A stretch of 64,000 bases of DNA, taken from NCBI RefSeq assembly GCF_003710105.1, contig NZ_CP033325.1, positions 2,170,001 through 2,234,000 of the forward strand. The letters run 5' to 3'. The translations under genes and the position numbers were made by a program. The notes below the pieces were generated by a model, which saw nothing but the letters and a program-made list of their open reading frames with translations, made no database searches and was not told where the DNA came from. Position 1 is the stretch's first letter; every line of letters begins with the position of its first letter. Below are positions 61,051-64,000 of this stretch, piece after piece. The stretch comes from Georgenia faecalis (lineage in GTDB: Bacteria > Actinomycetota > Actinomycetes > Actinomycetales > Actinomycetaceae).

Positions 61051-62667
61051 TCATGTCCACTGGCGTACACGCAGCACGGAACGGTCCCCGAGCGCGCAGG
61101 CGGCGAGGACGACCCCGCCACCGACCAGACACCCGAGACAAGCAGCCACGACGGCGCCGAGCAACTGCGGGGCGACCGCGCCGAGCATGGCCTCGGTCAC
61201 CCACCGGCCGGCCACGGCGCCGACGACGGCGCCGGCGCCGGCGACGACGACGGTGCGTCCCAGGCCGGGCAGCGCGCCGGTCACCCGGCGCAGCGCGAGG
61301 AGGAGGGCGACGCCGGCGACGACCATCCCCACGCTCGAGCCGATCGCCAGTCCCTGCAGCGTCCCGGGCCCGTCCCCGCCGTCGGGCGCGAGGACGCGGA
61401 CGGCGACGGCGCTGGCGACCGCGACGGTGAGCCAGCCCGCCGCCGTGGCGAGGACCGCGGCACGGCCCCGGTCCACGGTGTACAGGCAGCGGGAGACGTG
61501 GAAGACGAGCGCGTAGCCGACGACCCCGGGCGCGAGCCACGTGATCGCCGTCGTCATCCCCTCCATCGTCCCGCGCACGGAGAACAGGGCGGTGGCGGCC
61601 GGCGCACCGGCGACGAGGAGGGCGACCCCGGCGGACGCCGCGGCGACGACGACCCGCGTCGTGCGGGCGCTCATCCGGACGAAGTCGCTGCGGTCCTCCT
61701 CGGCGGCGCTCTCCGCCAGGCGCGGGAAGACGGCGGTGGCGACGGGGACCGCGAGGACGGCGTACGGGAGGTAGTACACCGCCTGGGCGTACTGGAAGAT
61801 CGTGATGGTGCCCTCGACGCCGCCGGCCCGGGCGAGCACGAGGACGACGACGACGCTCACCTGCTGGGCGAGCAGCGCCCCGATGCCGGCCGCGGCAAGG
61901 TGGCGCGCGCGGGGCGCCACGCCCGGCGGGAAATGGAGCGTGGGCCGCAGGCGGATCCCGCTGCGCAGGACGGGGACGGCCAGCGGCAGGCTCATCGCGG
62001 CCACGCCGGCGGTGGTGCCCCACGCGAGGGTCTCCAGGGCGAGGGGCGGCAGGCGCCCCGGGGAGTCGGCGAGCCCCTCCCCCAGCACCCCGAACAGGAG
62101 GTACGTGGCGATGACGACGACGCTCGAGGCGAGCGGCGCGAGGGCCGGCAGGAGGAAGCGGCGCTGCGCCTGGAGGATGCCGCTGAGCACGACGCCGACG
62201 CCGTAGAGCGGGATCTGGACCGCGAAGATGCGCAGGAAGAACGTCGCCACCTCGCGCTGGACCTCGACGTCCGAGCCGGCCGAGTTCGGCAGCAGGGAGA
62301 CGATCGGGCCGGCGAGGACGGCGACGAGGATGCCGAGCGGGACGAGGGCGAGCAGCGTCCACGACAGCAGCGCCGAGGCGATCCGGTCGACGTCGCCGCG
62401 CAGGTGCCGGGCCAGGGGCGCCGCGAGCAGGGGGACGACGGTGCCGGCGAGGGCGCCGCCCGCGGCCACCTCGAAGAGGACGTTGGGCAGGAGGTTGGCC
62501 GAGGCGTAGGCGTTGGCCGTGGCGGAGTCGCCGAGCGTGGCTGCCTGGGCGAACCACCGGCCGAACCCCACGGCGCGCGAGGCCATGGTGATGACGGCGA
62601 TCATCCCGGCGGCGCCGGCGACCGTCCCGACGCCCCGCGTCAGGCGCCGGCGCGTGCGCTCGCTCAC
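61051..62667 (-). CDS. murJ: MurJ/MviN family lipid II flippase
   Basis: A 538-residue MOP-superfamily membrane protein with about 14 helices. It starts VGTVAGAAGMIAVITMASRAVGFGRWFAQAATLGDSATANAYASANLLPNVLFEVAAGGALAGTVVPLLA, the MurJ form with the conserved Arg and the NLLPN/ GGAL.. motifs, and has LLAQQVSVVVVLVLARAGGVEGTITIFQYAQAVYYLPYAVLAVPVATAVFPRLAESAAEED. It flips lipid-linked peptidoglycan precursors to the outer face. The GTG at 62667 overlaps the stop of the MraY-like gene (GTGA). No pseudokinase tail, unlike mycobacterial MviN. This copy may serve peptidoglycan or another glycan. Confidence 0.92.
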   Translation of the reverse strand: MSERTRRRLTRGVGTVAGAAGMIAVITMASRAVGFGRWFAQAATLGDSATANAYASANLLPNVLFEVAAGGALAGTVVPLLAAPLARHLRGDVDRIASALLSWTLLALVPLGILVAVLAGPIVSLLPNSAGSDVEVQREVATFFLRIFAVQIPLYGVGVVLSGILQAQRRFLLPALAPLASSVVVIATYLLFGVLGEGLADSPGRLPPLALETLAWGTTAGVAAMSLPLAVPVLRSGIRLRPTLHFPPGVAPRARHLAAAGIGALLAQQVSVVVVLVLARAGGVEGTITIFQYAQAVYYLPYAVLAVPVATAVFPRLAESAAEEDRSDFVRMSARTTRVVVAAASAGVALLVAGAPAATALFSVRGTMEGMTTAITWLAPGVVGYALVFHVSRCLYTVDRGRAAVLATAAGWLTVAVASAVAVRVLAPDGGDGPGTLQGLAIGSSVGMVVAGVALLLALRRVTGALPGLGRTVVVAGAGAVVGAVAGRWVTEAMLGAVAPQLLGAVVAACLGCLVGGGVVLAACALGDRSVLRVRQWT

Positions 62668-63485
62668 CGCGCTCGGGTCCCCCAGCGGTCGAGGCGGCGC
62701 AGCACCGGGTTGCCCTCGATGACGGCCGTGAAGCTCACCCGCTCGCTCGCCAGCGTGAGGCCGACGACGCCGGCCAGCGCGGCGGCGCGGCGCGTGCGGG
62801 ACCCGGCGGCGAGCGCGGTGCCCAGCGCCGCGCCGACGGCGTTGGCGCCGGTGTCGCCGAGCATGGTGCGCTCGGCAAGGTCGGTGGGCAGGGCCGCGAG
62901 GCAGACGCCCGCCAGGCCCGCCGCCGCGGGCGCTCCCGGCCCGCCGGCGAGGGCGACGAGCGTGCCGCCGCCCAGGCCCACCTTGAGGGCCCGGCCGGGA
63001 CGCAGGTCGAAGAGGTTGAGGAGGTTGGCGGTGCCGGCGATGAGCGCCCCGTCGAGGGCGACGTCGACCACCCGGGCGAGGGGGCGCGCGCCGGGCCGCG
63101 GCAGCGTGGCGGCGGCGAGCAGCGCGCCGGCGCCGATGCCGGCGATCTTCAGGGCGCCGGTGGTCACCTCCCCGCGGGCGAGCGCGCCGAGGTGACCGCG
63201 CAGGCCCTTGGCGCGGGTCGGGGCGGGGTCGAGGTCGTCGACCACTCCAAAGACCCCGCCGGCGGCCGCGGCCAGGGCCCCGGCCCCGCCGGCGCGCGTG
63301 CCGGTGGCGACGAGGGTGGCCACGGTCGCGCCCGCGGCGGCGGCCCCGCCCAGGAGGCTGACCTCGCGCCCGGCGTAGTTGGTCCGCGCCCAGCGGGCCC
63401 GGCGCTCGGCGGGCAGCGCCGCGGCAGCCGCACCCGCCACGCCGCCGGCGCCCGCCCCGAGGGCGGCGGCGAGGAGCCGGTTCAT
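62664..63485 (-). CDS. MraY/WecA-like (PNPT superfamily) membrane protein
   Basis: A 273-residue, Ala/Gly-rich membrane protein that looks like a short polyprenyl-phosphate N-acetylhexosamine-1-phosphate transferase. Seen are TNYAGREVSLLGGAAAAGATV, GVFGVVDDLDPAPTRAKGLRGHLGALARGEVTTGALKI with the DD and Lys, NLLNLFDLRPGRALKVGLGGGT (NxxNxxD), and LAERTMLGDTGANAVGAALGTALA (GDTGA). The DGxxGL of classical enzymes is changed to DLRPGR and there is no HHH loop, so the donor or activity may differ. ATG 63485 overlaps the mctB stop (ATGA), and its own stop overlaps the murJ start. Confidence 0.75.
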   Translation of the reverse strand: MNRLLAAALGAGAGGVAGAAAAALPAERRARWARTNYAGREVSLLGGAAAAGATVATLVATGTRAGGAGALAAAAGGVFGVVDDLDPAPTRAKGLRGHLGALARGEVTTGALKIAGIGAGALLAAATLPRPGARPLARVVDVALDGALIAGTANLLNLFDLRPGRALKVGLGGGTLVALAGGPGAPAAAGLAGVCLAALPTDLAERTMLGDTGANAVGAALGTALAAGSRTRRAAALAGVVGLTLASERVSFTAVIEGNPVLRRLDRWGTRAR

Positions 63486-64000
63486 CCCTCGCCCTCGGTG
63501 GGCTCGGCGCCATCCGTGGGCTCGGAGCCCTCGGTGGGCTCCGCGGCCTCCGTGGGGGCGGGGCTCGGCTCGGCGGGCGCCGGGGGCGGGAGGTAGACCG
63601 AGGCGGGCACGGGCTCCTGGGCGCCCTCCTCGAAGCCGTAGTGGCCCTGGTCTCCGGAGATGTCGGCGGCGAGCGCGAGCGGCACGCTCACATGGCCGGT
63701 GATCTCCCCGACGGAGTCGACGGTGGTGACGACGCCGGCGGCGTCGGGGTCCGCGATGATGGCGGCGACGAGGTCGAGCTCGGTCGTCGCCGCGCCGAGC
63801 ACCACGCTGCCCTCGCCGGTGCGGGCCACGCCCTCGGTGAGGTCGACGTAGCCCGCGGTGCGCACGGCGCGCTCCTCGCTGTCCGTCTCCGTCTCCTGCT
63901 CGGGCGCCGGCTCGGGCCGGGGACCGACGACGACGGTGGCGTTCGCCGGTCCGGCGGGCTCCTCGACGACCGCCACGAGGGGCTGGTCACCCGTGCTCAG
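63482..64000 (-). CDS. MctB-family copper transporter/outer-envelope protein, C-terminal part (cut by window end)
   Basis: The reading frame enters from beyond position 64000, so the N-terminal part, with its expected membrane helix and coiled coil, is missing. The visible about 170 residues hold STGDQPLVAVVEEPAGPANATVVVGPRPEP, TAGYVDLTEGVARTGEGSVVLGAA, IIADPDAAGVVTTVDSVGEITGHVSVPLALAADISGDQGHYGFEEGAQEPVPASVYLPP, matching the end of MctB (DUF3186) proteins. The tail is a run of PTEGSEPTDGAEPTEG-type acidic repeats. Upstream of MraY-like and murJ this is a standard actinobacterial order (steA-mctB/steB-murJ). The role here may be cell-envelope related rather than copper transport. Confidence 0.8.
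   Translation of the reverse strand: MSTGDQPLVAVVEEPAGPANATVVVGPRPEPAPEQETETDSEERAVRTAGYVDLTEGVARTGEGSVVLGAATTELDLVAAIIADPDAAGVVTTVDSVGEITGHVSVPLALAADISGDQGHYGFEEGAQEPVPASVYLPPPAPAEPSPAPTEAAEPTEGSEPTDGAEPTEGEG

Overview
The window is very GC-rich chromosomal DNA (roughly three quarters G+C by eye), densely packed with genes, with many GTG starts and 1-4 base stop/start overlaps. The gene content points to an actinobacterium, most likely of the order Micrococcales: sufRBD-Rieske-CSUT, an imuA'/imuB/dnaE2 SOS mutagenesis set with actinobacterial-type LexA boxes, divergent glgA/glgC, an InhA-like FabI, a DUF3099 protein and the mctB-murJ-pyrG neighbourhood. A family such as Bogoriellaceae (Georgenia) or Cellulomonadaceae is a guess from gene order only. 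I see no transposase, integrase, phage gene, CRISPR array or rRNA.

Layout. 1-3.1 kb: two blocks of a 19-bp repeat on either side of a GNAT acetyltransferase, then an SDR oxidoreductase and a PQQ-type sugar dehydrogenase lipoprotein. 3.3-8.0 kb: the main accessory locus, a 1272-residue polymorphic toxin (export-type N-terminal motif, Pro/Ala and coiled-coil stalk, hydrophobic segments, Hint autoprocessing domain, GIY-YIG-like C-terminal toxin) followed at once by a probable Imm26-like immunity gene. 8.0-9.2 kb: a bidirectional terminator, tRNA-Leu(GAG) and a hexose-6-phosphate mutarotase. 9.4-19.0 kb: an AI-2E family transporter and the SOS cassette, with dnaE2 separated from imuA'-imuB by an LtaS-like phosphoglycerol transferase gene on the opposite strand; each arm has its own LexA box. 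19.3-25.3 kb: an MFS transporter, a rifampicin monooxygenase gene preceded by a rifamycin-associated element, a PEBP-like protein, a YbaK deacylase, a TetR regulator and a TrmL methyltransferase. 25.3-25.4 kb: 40-bp palindromic tandem repeats. 25.5-34.3 kb: a SpoU methyltransferase, a heterodimeric ABC exporter, SPFH/NfeD, an ABC ATPase and a RibD/DHFR-like protein. 34.4-43.4 kb: glgA/glgC, serB, sixA-fabI-fabG, DUF3099-small zinc-ribbon-like-SURF1, a small HTH protein and an ABC-F protein. 43.5-47.7 kb: a zinc metallopeptidase, an AlkZ/YcaQ-like glycosylase, a dihydrolipoamide dehydrogenase and a dienelactone hydrolase. 47.8-54.5 kb: an eight-gene suf operon. 54.6-57.5 kb: an ABC transporter and ctaA. 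57.6-64.0 kb: a tight operon, mctB (cut by the window edge)-MraY-like-murJ-GT4-pyrG-NUDIX.

How the parts fit. SURF1 and CtaA both serve heme-copper oxidase maturation. The Suf genes build Fe-S clusters under a SufR-type repressor. FabG/FabI make fatty acids. GlgA/GlgC make glycogen or maltosyl phosphate. Most of this is ordinary core genome. The parts that merit a second look are the toxin/immunity pair, the RAE-controlled rifampicin monooxygenase with a lost stop codon, the split SOS cassette, and the two unexplained repeat families. All functions are inferred from sequence motifs read by eye; no database search was possible.
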